Assembly: GCA_025531455.1 (NCBI GenBank)
Contig: JAMYHL010000011.1
Coordinates: 372,001-436,000, forward strand
Source of the DNA: Apiotrichum sp. Y4204
Lineage: Eukaryota > Basidiomycota > Tremellomycetes > Trichosporonales > Trichosporonaceae
Direction: 5' to 3'
Length of the DNA: 64,000 bases
The notes under the pieces were generated by a model, which saw only the letters and a list, made by a program, of their open reading frames with translations, did not search any database and was not told where the DNA came from. The translations under genes and the position numbers were made by a program. Shown here in pieces: positions 22,085 to 32,779 of this stretch; position 1 is the first letter of the stretch; every line of letters begins with the position of its first letter.

Positions 22085-23402
22085 ATGGCCTCCATCGCTC
22101 GCCAGATCGCTCGCCGCGGCTACGCCACCGCCTCGTCCGTCAAGGTGTGTCTCGTACTGCCCCACATCGACAATTCCCCTCCCCGCCCAGCGCCCGCCCC
22201 ATCGCTCGTAAAATCGCGTCCCCGAAGAAATGATCCGAGAAGATGTCTCGTCATCTTGGGAGGATGGAGCGCTTGGAGAGAGACTTGTTGGGAAGGGGCA
22301 GTGAGGCGCAGGGCAGAGCGTCATCTGGGCATGAGGAAGAGCGAAGTGCATGCGCGCGCGACGGAACAGGCGACGTTCGACGCCGTTGTTATGTTGGTTC
22401 AGCAAGAGCCATCAGATATGACGCGGTCTTTCGTCCACCTCTTTCGCGCGCGCGCCTTTGGCCTTGGTCTATCACTACTGGGGACTGACCATCGGTCACT
22501 CGCTTCTACCCTCGTCACCATCTTGTCCTCATGCCTCTGTCAACAATCACACTCGACGCCGTACCCATTGCCATGCCCATTGCCGCAGTGACTAACTTCG
22601 CAGGCGCCCCTCCAGCTCAACTCGCTCACCGGCACCTACGCCACCTCGGCGTACATTGCTGCCCTCAAGGAGTCCAAGAAGGCTCTTGAGCAGCTCGCTG
22701 GCGACATTGAGGCCTTCGACAAGACCATCAAGACGGACAGCAAGGTGCAGGCCCTCATCCGTGAGTTAGCGGAGACAAAGTGGTCGAACCTTACTGACGC
22801 GCAATCTTTGTCGACCATGTTACCTGCCGCGTCTTCCATTTATCCCCCGTCTCTCATCAATCGTCCTCTCTGGCGTCGCGTTTGATCTCCCGGCTCGATT
22901 ATTCCTCTTTCAGAGAACCCCACCCTCTCGGCTCCTGAGCGCCAGGCCGCCCTCTCCAAGGTTGTCCCCTCGAACTCGTCGCCTCTCCTCACCAACCTCC
23001 TCCAGGTCCTCTCCGAGAACGGCCGTCTCGCCCAGGCCCCCAAGGTCTTCGCCGACTTCAACTCGCTCATGTCCGCTTACCGCGGCGAGCTCGAGGTTGT
23101 CGTCACCTCGGCCGAGCCCCTTGACCAGAAGACCATGACCCGTCTCGAGAAGGCCCTCCGCGGCACCTCGGTTGCTGAGGGCAAGACCCTCAAGTTCACC
23201 AACCGTGTCCAGCCCTCGGTCCTTGGCGGTCTCCTTGTCGACTTTGGAGACAAGACCATCGACCTTACCGCCGCCTCCAAGGTCAACCGCTACAACGCTG
23301 CTCTTGCCCGTGAGTGTCCAACGGAGGCCGGGATGTTGCAGTTGCGCTCTCTGAATCCCGATGCCGCTGTGACCGATGCTGACCATAACAGAGGGCGTCT
23401 AG
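22085..23402 (+). CDS. ATP5: ATP synthase subunit 5 (OSCP), mitochondrial F1Fo peripheral stalk
   Basis: Oligomycin-sensitivity-conferring protein; it joins the peripheral stalk to the top of F1. Four exons (22085-22144, 22604-22760, 22914-23309, 23392-23402) give 207 residues, the usual OSCP length. Exon 1 encodes the mitochondrial presequence MASIARQIARRGYATASSVK, with the typical RRGYAT processing region. The mature protein begins APLQLNSLTGTYATSAYIAA, then NPTLSAPERQAAL, NLLQVLSENGRLAQAPKV, TSAEPLDQKTMTRLEKAL and the C-terminal GGLLVDFGDKTIDLTAASKV signature. Intron 1 (459 nt) is by far the longest in the window; first introns of this kind often carry control elements. The last exon is 11 nt (Q-G-V-stop, with the first base of Q from the previous exon). 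HAP2 is the neighbour. Confidence 0.95.
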
Positions 23403-24042
23403 ACGATCCGAAGAGTAGATCAGGGGTGGTGAATGAAATAACATATCACGGATGAGAGGGAACACGGCTGGAGATTGGTGTGACGGCTGGAGATTGGTGT
23501 GACGGCTGGAGATCGGTGTGGTCTGGATGTCAGACGGAAGAGGGAAGAATCGGCCGTTGGAGGGTGCGAGCTGCGGTGTTGGTTTGAGAGTACATGTTCA
23601 GTCAGTCGCATAGAGGGGTGTGAAAGGGTGCGGAGACGGAAGTGTAGCCGGTGAAGATGCTGTCGTCGATATTAATTTGCTTTCTGGAATCCAGTTTGCG
23701 CAGTTGATGGTGACCAGCCAGTTGGTAGCTTCCGAGTACATTGGCAGTGACGTGCTTGTGTTCTTGCATCCTTGTCCGATGTGTTCACATCTCAGCTTGG
23801 GGTGTACCCCATATGCATCATTGCATAAATCAACCCTGTGCATCATCCTGGACAATGCATCATAGACGTTGCTGGTGTAGTCGATTCTGCGACATGTAAC
23901 ACGTTTGGCCCCACTCATCCCGTCAGGTCCATAAAACTATCGTCATCGCACCGGGTCGGCTAACCATTGACATTGAACACATACATTCTCTCTCTCCATC
24001 ACCATCTCTATTACCCATATAAATCACCACCCATTCGGCTCG
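23403..24042. other. intergenic: ATP5 3' flank and YVH1 promoter
   Basis: Contains the 19-bp tandem repeat at 23464-23520. No gene recognised. Confidence 0.55.
23464..23520. repeat. 19-bp tandem repeat, 3 copies, downstream of ATP5
   Basis: Three contiguous copies of a 19-bp unit beginning ACGGCTGGAG and ending GGTGTG. Copies 1 and 2 are identical; copy 3 has one T to C change. It starts about 60 bp after the ATP5 stop, so probably lies in its 3' UTR. Confidence 0.9.
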
Positions 24043-26059
24043 ATGCCACCCCCAGATCCTGATTCCAGCGCCGCGCCCGCCGACGCTGCCAAACCCGACT
24101 CAGCCGCTGTGGAGGATATGCAGCGGCAGGTGGCTGCGACGGGCTCCGTGTCTGCCGCGGCCGACCGCCTCGCGGAGATCGCGCAGACCGGCGCCGTGCC
24201 CGCCGTTGTCGCGCGGCGACAGCAGTGGGCATGGGAGGATGATCCTGAAGAGGCCGAGTTTCAGAACCAGTACGAGGACGAGTATTACGACGACGAGGAA
24301 GAGGAGGAGGGAGACGCGCGCGCACCGATCACGCACCTCCAGGAAGTCGTTGACGGGCTGTGGATCGGCGACCTCGTCTCTGCTATGGATGCTGAGGGTC
24401 TCCGAAAGCGGGGTATCGTGAGTTGGGGAGGAGACCAGTAGAGGTCAATGCGATGGACACTGACTCGCAGACCAACGTCGTCTCTCTTCTCCGCCCGCGT
24501 ATCAACTTTCCCTCCGAGGTCGCCGTGTACACGCTCGAGATTGATGATGCCGAGGAGACGGACATCCTCACCCATCTGCCCGGAACCACGGCCTGGATCA
24601 AGGAGGCGCTGCGCCTCCGAGCCGGCGACGAGCAGGAAGAAGAAGGCGGTGAAGGGAATGGCGACGATGCCGCAGCTCCCAACACCGCCGCGACAGACGA
24701 CATTCCAGCGGATGCACCGGCTCCGAATCCCGGAGCCGTCCTCGTACACTGTCAAGCTGGCATGAGCCGGAGTGCGACTGTCGTCTCGGCATTCCTGATG
24801 CGCGAGCTGGACTTTGACCCCGTCGAGGCGGTGAGCTTCCTACGCGAGCGCCGTTCCGTCGTCGACCCCTCCGAGACGTTCTGGCACCAGCTCTCCCTGT
24901 ACTATGCGGCCGGCGGGCGCGTAAACCTCAAAGACCGCAGCACCCGCCGCTGGTACCTCGACCGCACGGCCGACAGCGTCATGAGTGAGTCTCAGTCTGG
25001 AACGACGCCTTCAGGCCAGGCCCGGGTCTGTGACCCAGGGCCCTGGCTCAGTGTTGACTTTGGCCCTCCACTTTGCAGAGCTGAGCTGACGAATTTCACC
25101 ACCATTTGTATCATTCCACCCGCAACACCGCATTGCACTCTCCTCACACACACCCCTTCCAACCACTCCCCTCCCTACCCCAACTCCCCCTCACGATGCC
25201 GATGCCCGCACGCCCAGACCAGGGTGCCGTTGCCAGTACAGAGCACATGGCGCGGTATCCCGCGAGTGCGCCCTCGACGCCGGCCGGCGCCCCGCCGTCC
25301 CGCAAGATCCGCTGCAAGATGTGCCGGCGACACCTGGCGACGCGTGAGCACATGATGGACCACATCCTCGACCAGGCGCCTGCATCCCGCCCGCGCACTC
25401 CCAGCAACTTTGCGCTCCCCGCCCCGCTTGCGCCTCTTACCTCCAACGAGGACTCTGCGCTCGTCACCGAAGACACTCCCGCGCGGCCGCGCGCAACCAG
25501 CGTTTCGGACGTCATAAACCCCCTTACCGGTCTTCCAGGGCGCAGCCGACGTGGATCGGCAGCAGGTGGCGCGTTCGAGGGACTCGCAATGAGCAGGCAG
25601 GACTCGGGCGCGCCCAACACGCCCGGCCCGCACTCTTCCGCCTCTGGCGGACGACAAATTCTCGACGCCGACGCACTGGCCGCCCGCTTGCCCCCGCAGC
25701 TCGCCGCCCTGCGCGCCGCCTCGGGCTACCCGTCATCCGAGAACAGCTCGCCCGCGCCATCGCGCCGCCCGTCAAGCGGCGGAGGCAGCATGATTGCCAA
25801 TCCCAAGTGCAGCGGATACTTTGTCGAGCCGCTCACGTGGATGGAGCCCATGCTCGGCGACCAGGTCGCGGGCAAGCTCTTCTGCCCTAACGAAAAGTGC
25901 AAGGCAAAGATTGGAAACTACGACTGGGCGGGCGTGCAGTGCGGCTGCCGCGAATGGGTCACGCCTGTGAGTTTGTCCACCGCCTGGCCGCTTGACGTGT
26001 AAACTGACATGCAGGGATTCTGCCTCGCGAGGAATCGTGTGGAGGAGGTTGGGTTCTGA
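24043..26059 (+). CDS. YVH1: Dual-specificity phosphatase Yvh1 (DUSP12) with C-terminal zinc domain
   Basis: Yvh1 is a conserved phosphatase that also releases Mrt4 from pre-60S ribosomes through its zinc domain. My model has four exons (24043-24417, 24471-24984, 25218-25966, 26015-26059) and 560 residues. That is longer than yeast Yvh1 (364), owing to disordered acidic and Ser/Pro inserts. The phosphatase part has DGLWIGDLVSAMDAEGL and the P-loop HCQAGMSRSATVV (catalytic Cys at about residue 218), followed by VSFLRERRSVVDPSETF. The zinc part has RKIRCKMCRRHLATREHM, then NPKCSGYFVEPLTWM, LFCPNEKCKAKIGNYDWAG and CGCREWVTPGFCLARNRVEEV, the canonical Yvh1 C-terminus. Intron 3 is 233 nt and is the uncertain piece: the zinc half could instead have its own start at 25197. 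Confidence 0.87.
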
Positions 26060-26837
26060 GGCGCCGTGCACCGTGCAACTGCTTGGCTAGGATATAGAGA
26101 AGAGATGATATCGTGTATGAACGAGGCAAACGGAGCTGTGAGAGCATTGGAGATGTGGTGCAATGACGCAGAATGGCCCGAGCTGCACAGATCAGATCCT
26201 CATCTGCTCAACGGTTAAACGATTACACCATGGTAGCATTGCTTCTGTGCATCAATGTGGATACCATGGCAATGACGGGATGTAGAGACCTGGTTCGCCA
26301 CCCAGATCGAGTGAACGGATCCGGTGCCCTCCCGTCTCGACCACAACACGGTCAGATTCGTGCTTAGGCCAGTTGCAGCTTACCTCCGCACCTACCTTAG
26401 GACGCTCTTCTGTGTTTCGAGACGTTCCATATGCCCGTTGTTCATGTACGACTTGACTCGCCTGTCTCTATCCCTGTTCCCTGTGTCTGTTTCTGTTTTC
26501 TATGTCTGTTCCTGTTCATCTATCCGCTTAGCATTGCCACTCTGATCACATCATCATCTGTCTGTTATAACAAGGCAGGACCGCGTGCCATGGGTGTTGT
26601 TGGTTGTGTTTGGGGCTTTTTAGTTTGAGGTTTAGATAGTGGCGCTGCTATTGTGCGTAGTAGCTGCGCAGTCTCAGCAAATTCACGGACTCGGAAGAGA
26701 CACGGAATGGATCGGCCGGAGAGGGGAGAGGTCGGAGGGAGGGTTTGTGAGAGTGTAAATGTACTCTCGGGGTTGATTGCTGGAGGCCTCGGAGTTGATC
26801 TCTAGAGGCGTCGTGATCGAGATCCGAAGCGGTTCGC
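26060..26837. other. intergenic between convergent YVH1 and BBP genes
   Basis: 3' flanks of two convergent genes, 778 bp. The T-rich stretch at 26460-26520 may hold termination/polyadenylation signals for YVH1. No gene seen. Confidence 0.55.
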
Positions 26838-28616
26838 TTAGTAAGCTGCGACGTACCCGCCATACTGGTCGCCACCGTACTGCTGCTGCTGGTAGCCGCC
26901 GTCGCCACCGCCGTAACCACCGCCGCCGCCGCCGCCGCCGCCGCCGTAGCCACCACCACCTCCACCACCGTAGCCGCCACCGTAGCCACCGCCGCCACGG
27001 TCCTCTCGGCGGCCACCCTGCCAGTTCTCGGGCATGCGCCATGGGGGGATGCGCTGCTCCTGTTGCGCAGCTGGCCGGGACGCGTCGGTTGTCGCACCCG
27101 TCTCGCCGAGCTCGGCCATGAGCGCCGAGTATTCGCTGTCGAACTGGTCGTTGTTGGGGGCGTTGTTCTGCGACAGGCTGGGGTCGCCACGGCCGCGACA
27201 GTCGCGAGCCATGTGACCGGCACCGCCACAAAGGCGACAGATGACATTGGCAGAGTAGGTACGCTGCTGCGGGCACTCCCATCGCCGGTGACCCTTCTCG
27301 CCACAGTTCTGGCAGAGCTGGTTCTCGTCGTCACGGAGCGTACCGTTCAACGAAGCAAGCTCACGCAGCTGGTTGCGCTTGTGGTCGTTCTCGCCTTCAG
27401 GGGTGGAGGCGGCAGTCTCAATGACCTTGTTGATGAGGGCCACACATGAGCGCACCTTGTGCTCGTCGTCGGCAGTTACCACACAGTGGAGCTCATCATC
27501 CTCGTCGTTAGAAAACTGGTCCGGGCGACCCTTGCCGTCCTTGACACTGCCCTTTCCACGAATAGAGATCTTGGCACCCGTCTCACGCTCCATGCGCTTG
27601 AGCGAGTTACCACGGGGACCGACAAGAAGACCGAAGAAGTTGATCTCGGGGAACTCGTTTACTGGAATGTAGACCTTGTCCATCGGGCGGCCGTTGCGGC
27701 GCTGCATCATCTCGGCGGGCGGGCGGAAGTTGGGGTCGTTCTTCATGGCGCGGTCCACAAGACGCTTACGTTCGTCTTCAAGCTTTTCACGATACCGCAC
27801 CTCGCGAGTGTTGCTCCGGCGGCCGTACGCGTCGAACTTGGGCGGGGGAGAGGGAGAGCGCATTCCGTCAGGCGGAACAACATCGCCAGTGCGCAGCTTC
27901 TTAGCAATCTCCTCAAGACGAACGTGGATGGCATAGCTGTCAAGCTCGGTGGTCGACACCTTGCCCATAATGTTCACGGGAAGACCCGACACATCGGCGC
28001 GCTCGTTAGCATCACCCCAACGGGACCGACGCTTGCGGGGTCCATCTGCGAAGTCAGTTTTTGAATCTGAATGGAACTTTAATGCAGGCTGCTTGGCGGC
28101 ACGTGCCCACATCGCCTGTAACTCACCATCACCAGGAGCAGGCTCACGACCACGCGTGCGGTCGTCGTCCCACCTGCTGCGGCCACCATCGCGCGGGTCA
28201 CGGCCACGGTCGCGGCGGTCGTCCCTCCGGTCATCGCGGCGGTCGTCGCGGTAGTCCCGGCCGTGCCTGTCGCGGTCAAAGCCGCGGTCGTCGCGGCGGT
28301 CATCCCGCCTGTCGTCGCGCCTGTCATCGCGGAAGTCCCTGTCGCCACCGCGCCTGTCGTCTCCACGGTCACGCTCGCGGTCACGGTCGATGCGTCCATT
28401 GAAGAACTGGATGTCAGACGGCGGCTTGCCGTATGCGGGGGCGGGAGCACCGGGCGCTGGCGCTTCCTCGGCGACGCCAAATCGCCGCTTGTTGGCGAGA
28501 GGCACCTGGTCTGTCAGCATTGAACGAACAATGCAAGAGGCATGCGGAACAGTGTTGGGGGAAAAGATACTCACGTCGTTGGTGCCGGTCAGGTTGCGGG
28601 TCGCTGGACGCCACAT
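26838..28616 (-). CDS. MSL5: Branchpoint-bridging protein BBP / splicing factor SF1
   Basis: Recognises the intron branchpoint during early (E complex) assembly, together with Mud2/U2AF. Three exons on the minus strand (28616-28575, 28505-28127, 28045-26838) give 542 residues. In order: an N-terminal region with long Arg-Asp arrays (about residues 45-130; RDDRRDDRRDD), the helix-hairpin KRRSRWGDANE and the SF1 coiled helix (ELDSYAIHVRLEEIAKKLRTG). The KH-QUA2 domain follows from about 260 (VYIPVNEFPEINFFGLLVGP, GNSLKRMERETGAKI). Next come two CCHC zinc knuckles (CQNCGEKGHRRWEC near 381, CRLCGGAGHMARDC near 408). The tail is Gly/Tyr-rich (GGGYGGG repeats) and ends QYGGYVAAY. The RD arrays are not in the yeast protein. 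The gene is divergent to SLU7. Confidence 0.95.
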   Translation of the reverse strand: MWRPATRNLTGTNDVSIFSPNTVPHASCIVRSMLTDQVPLANKRRFGVAEEAPAPGAPAPAYGKPPSDIQFFNGRIDRDRERDRGDDRRGGDRDFRDDRRDDRRDDRRDDRGFDRDRHGRDYRDDRRDDRRDDRRDRGRDPRDGGRSRWDDDRTRGREPAPGDGELQAMWARAAKQPALKFHSDSKTDFADGPRKRRSRWGDANERADVSGLPVNIMGKVSTTELDSYAIHVRLEEIAKKLRTGDVVPPDGMRSPSPPPKFDAYGRRSNTREVRYREKLEDERKRLVDRAMKNDPNFRPPAEMMQRRNGRPMDKVYIPVNEFPEINFFGLLVGPRGNSLKRMERETGAKISIRGKGSVKDGKGRPDQFSNDEDDELHCVVTADDEHKVRSCVALINKVIETAASTPEGENDHKRNQLRELASLNGTLRDDENQLCQNCGEKGHRRWECPQQRTYSANVICRLCGGAGHMARDCRGRGDPSLSQNNAPNNDQFDSEYSALMAELGETGATTDASRPAAQQEQRIPPWRMPENWQGGRREDRGGGGYGGGYGGGGGGGYGGGGGGGGGGYGGGDGGYQQQQYGGDQYGGYVAAY

Positions 28617-29158
28617 GTTGGAGAGTGGATCTCAAAAGTGGAGTTGTTGAGAGGCTTTTTTTCTGTTTGGCCGTGCTTCTCGTTTTCGCTCGTTGTGTTC
28701 GCTTATTGTCCTCCTTCCTTAATGAACGTTTAGGAGCGTTGAAAGAGAGGATGTATTGGTTAGAGGGGGATAGAGGTGCGTTGATGGATGGATAGAAATG
28801 GATAGAGATGGATGGAGATGGATGGATGGGTGGATGGCGACAAAGAAGAGTAGTGTGTCGCGTTGATGAGCAAGCCGAACAAGAGAGAGAGAGAGACGGA
28901 TGGGAAAGAAGGGGAAGGGCCAATTATTTTTGGGTGTCATTTTATTTGAATTTATCCCAAAACATAATTGGGTGGCGACTGCACCCTCTGCTGTGCCCTG
29001 CTGCCGCTCCTAGCAGAGCCTAGCATTCCAATCTCGAGAACTCGAGACTCTACTGCAACAACACACTCTACACACGACCTTGTGCATCAGCATCATCAGC
29101 ATCAAACTCCATCTACTTTTCCATCAATTCCTCGTGACCACCTGGTCCTTTATCCACA
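28617..29158. other. intergenic: bidirectional BBP/SLU7 promoter
   Basis: 542 bp between two splicing-factor genes transcribed away from each other. It contains GGATGGAT-type low-complexity sequence (28787-28840), a GA repeat (28883-28895) and, at 28964-28980, a 17-bp block that recurs with one mismatch upstream of FMP52 (36875-36891). Confidence 0.55.
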
Positions 29159-31030
29159 ATGCTTCGTCTCCCCGCTGGTATGTGCTGCATGAATCTCCTC
29201 CGACTCGTTTAACAATCACACTAACTCGTCACAGAGACCTCAGACAAGCTCTCGAAGGAGTCGTATCGTCGCCAGCGAGAGCTTGCTGCTGCGCGCAAGG
29301 ACGGCAAGGCCGCGCCTGCGATTGACGCCGACGGCAATCCTATCAACCCCCATGTCCCAGGTGAGTAATTAACCAACAACAGGCCGTGTTCATCTCAAGA
29401 CGTTCTTCTGACATGCAGACTACATCTCCAAGGCACCATGGTATGCCGACGTCGGCAACGGCCCAGGTCTCGGCCACCAGAAGCAGCCCAAAGCGCAGGA
29501 AAAATCGGACATGAACGACTGGTACGACCGCGGTGCAACAGCAGGACCAGCAGCTACCAAATATCGCAAGGGAGCATGCGAGAACTGCGGTTCGATGACA
29601 CACAAGAAGCGCGACTGTGTTGAGCGTCCGCGGCGTCGGGGTGCAAAGTTCACCAACAAGGACATTGCGCCCGACGAGGTGATCCAGACTGTGCCGCGAG
29701 ACTTTGACGCTAAACGCGACCGCTGGAATGGCTACGATCCGTCGACGTACAAGAAGGTCGTGGAGGAATATGAAGCGGCCGAGGCGATGCGGCAAAAGTA
29801 CCGCGAGGAGGAACTTGACAAGCAAGCGGCCGAGGAGAAGACCGCGAAAGCAAAGGCCAAAGTCAAGCAGGAGGACTACGATGAGTTCGGCTCGGATGAT
29901 GACGATGATGAGCAAGACCAGCACGCGGCCGACGCGGCTGACCAGGTTGAGCAAAAGGTCGACACGAAGTCGCGCATGACGGTCCGCAATCTGCGTATTC
30001 GTGAAGACACGGCCAAGTATCTTATCAACCTGGATCCCGAGTCCGCGTACTACGATCCCAAAACGCGTTCGATGCGAGATGCGCCGGAGAAGGGCGTCGC
30101 TCCGGAGGATCTGAAATATGCTGGTGACAACTTTTCCCGCTACACCGGTGAAGCCACCAACATGCAGAGGCTACAGCTCTTTGCATGGCAGTCGGCCCAG
30201 CGCGGCCACAACGTCAACGTACACACGAACCCTACGGCAGGTGAACTCCTGCACCGCGAGTTCCAGGCGAAGCGCGAGGTCCTCAAGGACACGAGCAAGC
30301 AGTCCATCCTCGACCGTTACGGTGGCGAAGAGCACCTGCAGCGTATGCCGGACGAGCTGCTGGGCGGCCAAACCGAACACTGTGAGTGACCTTAACTGAA
30401 CTTGGTGAGGAACGCTCTGACATGGCAGACGTCGAGTACTCGCGGACGGGCCAGATTGTGAAGGGCATGCAGAAGGCCGTGGCTCGGTCAAAATACGCCG
30501 AAGACGTGTACACGAACAACCACAGGTCCGTCTGGGGCTCGTGGTACAGCATGGACTCTGGACAGTGGGGCTATGCCTGCTGCCACTCCACCGGTGAGTT
30601 AACATATACATGAGCTCAACTGACAACAGTCTCTGGATCATACTGTACCGGCGAGGCAGGCAAGACGGCGAACGCTGGCTCAAGCGCAGAGGCTCTCCTG
30701 GCAACGGAACAGGAGGCGCCCAAGTCGCTTGCCGAGATTCATAGGGAGAACCTCGCGAAGAAGGCGGCAGGCAAGGACAGCGACAAAGACGACGATCGGG
30801 ACGAGCGGTCACGCCTCGCAACGCGCGACGACGACGAGGACCCGAACCTGGACCGAGCGCGGCTGCGCAAAGCGCTCGACGCGGAGAAGAAGCGCAAGCA
30901 GATGGACGAAGAGGAGGCTTGGCAGCACACCAAAAAGAGCAAAACGGACGTCACGCAGGAGGAGATGGAGGCGTACCGTCTCAGCCGACAGGCGTTCGAG
31001 GATCCGATGGCAAACTACAAGGACGAGTAG
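29159..31030 (+). CDS. SLU7: Second-step splicing factor Slu7
   Basis: Acts in 3' splice-site selection during the second catalytic step, with Prp18. Five exons (29159-29177, 29235-29360, 29419-30381, 30429-30593, 30630-31030) give 557 residues. Typical Slu7 blocks occur in order: KLSKESYRRQRELAAARK, DYISKAPWYADVGNGPGLGH, then the CCHC zinc knuckle CENCGSMTHKKRDCVERPR at about 102-120. They continue with KFTNKDIAPDEVIQ, KRDRWNGYDPSTYKKVVEEY, LRIREDTAKYLINLDPESAYYD (first 20 residues conserved), NFSRYTGEATNMQRLQLFAW and NNHRSVWGSWYSMDSGQWGY. The C-terminus is Lys/Asp/Arg-rich. Exon 1 encodes only MLRLPA plus one base. The acceptor before exon 2 keeps the conserved ETSDKLSKE. Confidence 0.95.
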
Positions 31031-31797
31031 GGAAGTGGGACTGGAGGACCGTAGAGCTAGAGCAGTGTTTGTATCTTCGTACACCATGGCATCACTATCA
31101 TATCACTTCGTACAAGATGGGTGGAACATATGCACATTCCTTCCTGAGCCTTGATCCGTGTGTCCAGTGCGACGGACATCCCCGCGATATCCCAAGGGGA
31201 TTCGGCCGCTGCTCGCCTATCGCGGCCGAATACCGAGTGGCACGCCGGCGCTCGCCGGGAAGATAAAGCAGCAAGCTGACACGATCCACAATATCCAGCA
31301 TCCAGCCCGCGTGGTGCAGCTTGCAGTGGGCGTGCAGTTCCGGGCGTCGCAGAACAATAACGATGCACGAGGGCCCGGGAGGGGTGGGCCGGAAATGACA
31401 TTGCCGAATTTCAGGAGGCGGGTTTGGCGGGATTAGCGGGCAAAAAGTTCAGAGTCGCCAGCCGTTACCGATCACATGCCGGTGCGTGGTATCGGGGCCT
31501 CGGGGACACTGTCGTCGATACCAACGCTGACGCTGTCGACATCAAAGCTATTGACAAGGTGTCTGCTTCTTTCTATCAGAGTAGTGCATTCATGCAGATG
31601 CAAGAACTACTAGAATGTCGCAAGATGTATGCACAACTACGTTGCCCAGTGGCTTTTCTCCTGAATGGGATTATGCGTCCGAGTCCGAGTCCCGTGTCCC
31701 GACTCCCGAGCCTACAGTGTCCTCCGCGAGCCAGGTCTACTCTCCTTCCTCATTGCGCCTCCTTCGTCTGCGCTCCAGCTCTCCGTCTGCATCAATC
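31031..31797. other. intergenic between convergent SLU7 and RIB3
   Basis: 3' flanks only. No gene recognised. Confidence 0.55.
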
Positions 31798-32779
31798 TTA
31801 CGCCTCGGGCACGAGCTTGCCCTCCGGACCCTCGACGTATTTCCGCAGGTCGGCGATCGAGATGCACTTGAGGCCCCACGCGCGCGCAAAGCGCCAGCAG
31901 TCGTCTCGGCGCGCCATGTCGCCCTTGATCGAAGTCGGGTGCACGAGCTCACACAGGAGTCCGACGGGCGGCTCTCCGGCCAGGTAGCAGAGGTCTGGAG
32001 TCAGTTGGACAAACGATGTGCCTCTATCCAGTCCGACGGCAGCAAGACTCACCAACGGCAGCCTCAGTGTGGCCAAACCGCTTGCGCGTGCCGCCCGTGG
32101 TATACCTCAAAGGCACGACGTGGCCAGGGCGGGTGAACTCCTCGGGACCGGCTCCGCTTGCAGCGAGGCGCGCGCAGAGAGACCGGTCGTGGGCGCTGAT
32201 TCCGGTCGAAACGGGGTGCTTCAAGCTGTTGGCATCGAGCGTCAAGTGGTATGCGGTGCCCTTGACATCCTCGTTGGCGCCACCGACGGAGAGAAGAGGC
32301 GGGAGATTCAGCTCCTTCATACGCTCGGGGGTTAGAGGCATGCAGATGTAACCGCTGGGGGGTGTCAGTGTTATGAAGGAGGTGGTCACATTGGACGGCT
32401 GCGGGCACGTTGGGATACGCTGTTGGGATACGCTGTTGGACTCATAAGTCACGGTATCCAGCCCACGTAATCCGGTTGGAATCGCACCGAGATCGCAAGA
32501 TCAAGAACACGATCAACGAGAATTCAAAGCCGGAGAGCAGATTATTCCCGGCATGCCAACAAGCACTCACCTGGTCCACCGGACAAACCACGCCATGCCC
32601 TCCTCGGTGATCCGGCTTGCAGCACAGATCAGGTCGCCCTCGTTCTCGCGGTCCTCGTCATCCATGACGACGACGAACTCGCCGTTCTTGACGGCGGCAA
32701 CGGCATCTGCGACGGGGTCGAACTCGAACGGCTCGGGGATGGCCGTGGGGGGGTTGGGGACAGCGACGGGAAGAGACAT
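31798..32779 (-). CDS. RIB3: 3,4-dihydroxy-2-butanone 4-phosphate synthase (riboflavin pathway)
   Basis: Converts D-ribulose 5-phosphate to L-3,4-dihydroxy-2-butanone 4-phosphate and formate, the four-carbon donor for riboflavin. Three exons on the minus strand (32779-32571, 32354-32053, 31994-31798) give 235 residues, the normal monofunctional fungal size with no GTP cyclohydrolase II fusion. The metal/substrate acidic loop is [19 protein letters not shown] (about residues 36-55). It is followed by [45 protein letters not shown] (the RPGHxxPL motif), [16 protein letters not shown] and the C-terminal [19 protein letters not shown]. All expected active-site blocks are intact. Confidence 0.95.
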
